Assembly: GCA_900554345.1 (NCBI GenBank)
Contig: USHH01000114.1
Span: forward strand, 1 to 7,141
Reading direction: 5' to 3'
Origin: an uncultured Bacteroidales bacterium
Lineage (GTDB): Bacteria > Bacteroidota > Bacteroidia > Bacteroidales > Muribaculaceae
Length of the DNA stretch: 7,141 nucleotides
Below the pieces are notes generated by a model that was given only the letters and a program-made list of their open reading frames with translations, made no database searches and was not told the DNA's origin. Within the stretch, counting starts at the first letter, position 1; the number at the start of each line of letters is the position of its first letter. Positions 6,136 to 7,141 of this stretch are shown one piece after another. A program made the translations under genes and the position numbers.

Positions 6136-6161
6136 ACATTTCTATCCAAATTCTCCAAGGA

Positions 6162-7141
6162 ATGAAGAAATCATTACTTCTATCGCTGGCAGCGGCCTTC
6201 GTCATTCCCGCGACGGCCCAGATCAGCACAGGCTACTACCGGGTTGAAAACTATATTACCCACCGTTACGCCTACATCGTAGACAACAAGGGAAGCATCA
6301 ACTGGACCACCACCGAGGCCGACCTTCAGGCAATCAGGCTCTGGAAAGGTTTCGACAAGGCTGCCTGCGATCCCGCATCCGTCCTGTATTTCGAACATAA
6401 GGGCGGTATAGAATACAACGTCTCGGCTCAAGGCACCAGCATCTATGACATGATAGAATATAACCTTCGACTTATCGACGCAGGGGAAAACACATGGTAC
6501 GCCTATGGGAAGAAAGACCAGTTTGTGAAATATCTCGGCGACGGCGAAAGAGCCGATGTTGGTGAAGGCTATATGTGTACCTCCGCCACAGGAGACTATC
6601 GTCGTTGGTATATAAAGAATATCACCCCCGACGGCGACAACTATTTCGGCATCAACCCTGAGGTGACCGTCGGCGGCAAGTTCTATGCCTCGATGTTCGC
6701 CTCCTTCCCGATGTCACCCTATTCACAGGGAATGAAGATGTATGCCATCACGCTTGTCGACCAGGGTATGGCCGTGAAGACGGAAATCACCGGCACCGCA
6801 CCCGGCGGATGCCCGATCCTTATAGAATGCAGCTACGCGGGCGTCTCCGACAACCGCATGAACGTAGGAGGCAGCGGCACGATGCCAGCCGACAACATGC
6901 TTCGCGGCGTCTACTTCGATAATGATGACGGCAAGCACTGGAACCGCACCGCCTTCGACACCGACACCATGCGCGTGCTCGGAACGTGCAAGGACGGCTC
7001 GCTCGGCTTCGTAAGCGCCGGCTACCAGTATATCCCGGCCAACAAGGCATATCTCCTCGTGCCGAAAGGCACTCCCGAGGAGCTCAAGATCGTCACTTAC
7101 GAGGAATATCTCGCCAACCGCCAGATCTACCCCACCGGAGT
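6162..7141 (+). CDS. Secreted modular beta-rich protein, N-terminal part (runs off the window)
   Basis: An ATG at 6162 opens a frame of 326 codons plus two bases with no stop before the window edge. The signal peptide covers residues 1-19 (KKSLLLSLAAAFVIPATA before Gln20). Residues about 20-165 start with GYYRVENYITHRYAYIVDNKG, which resembles a ricin-like beta-trefoil opening, a weak match. Residues about 168-300 resemble a module I recall from secreted Bacteroidetes proteins such as BspA-like leucine-rich-repeat proteins: an ASMFASFPMSPYSQGMKMYAI strand pair, then PILIE, then DNMLRGVYFDNDD, then VLGTCKDGSLGFVSA and the hallmark IPANKAYLLVPKG. No catalytic motif is visible. An extracellular carbohydrate- or host-binding role is only a guess. 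AAGG lies one base before the ATG, as in the lipoprotein gene. No TAnnTTTG promoter was found between the preceding terminator and this start. The C-terminus and any sorting domain are outside the window. Confidence 0.85.
   Translation, partial: MKKSLLLSLAAAFVIPATAQISTGYYRVENYITHRYAYIVDNKGSINWTTTEADLQAIRLWKGFDKAACDPASVLYFEHKGGIEYNVSAQGTSIYDMIEYNLRLIDAGENTWYAYGKKDQFVKYLGDGERADVGEGYMCTSATGDYRRWYIKNITPDGDNYFGINPEVTVGGKFYASMFASFPMSPYSQGMKMYAITLVDQGMAVKTEITGTAPGGCPILIECSYAGVSDNRMNVGGSGTMPADNMLRGVYFDNDDGKHWNRTAFDTDTMRVLGTCKDGSLGFVSAGYQYIPANKAYLLVPKGTPEELKIVTYEEYLANRQIYPTG

Overview
The window looks like chromosomal DNA from a gut-type member of the Bacteroidales. The evidence is three promoters of the Bacteroidetes form TTTG-N19/20-TAnnTTTG, weak or absent Shine-Dalgarno sites, signal peptides cut just before Gln, a lipoprotein with an acidic stretch after its Cys, and an OmpA protein of Bacteroidetes type. 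The fairly GC-rich coding sequence (favoured codons CTC, GAC, ATC, GGC) and the style of the proteins suggest Muribaculaceae. That family assignment is inference from memory, not from a search.

Layout. Bases 1-222 (minus) hold the N-terminal end of a low-complexity, Arg/Gln/Gly/Tyr-rich protein, probably the extension of an RsuA/RluB-type pseudouridine synthase. Its promoter lies at 374-405, next to the intrinsic terminator (424-451) of the following gene. Bases 458-1486 (minus) encode an exported 342-residue protein, probably an outer-membrane beta-barrel, with its own promoter at 1609-1639. A 661-base divergent intergenic region (1487-2147) follows. It contains inverted and direct repeats, the plus-strand promoter at 1929-1960 and a leader of about 180 nt with a strong hairpin and two tiny upstream ORFs.

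The main unit is a probable two-gene operon on the plus strand. An 889-residue lipoprotein, probably surface-exposed, with a long N-terminal coiled coil (2148-4817) is followed after 57 bases by an OmpA-family protein that binds peptidoglycan (4875-5996). A very strong intrinsic terminator (6043-6101) ends the unit. A second GC-rich hairpin follows, and then a secreted modular protein that runs off the right edge (6162-7141).

How they fit together: every complete gene encodes a cell-envelope protein. The natural reading of the central pair is a rigid coiled-coil lipoprotein on the outer leaflet, co-expressed with an OmpA protein that ties the outer membrane to peptidoglycan. No mobile elements, CRISPR arrays, tRNA or rRNA genes were seen, and no classical defence or biosynthetic system is present. 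The least explained parts are the coiled-coil lipoprotein, its structured leader, and the promoterless-looking start of the last gene.
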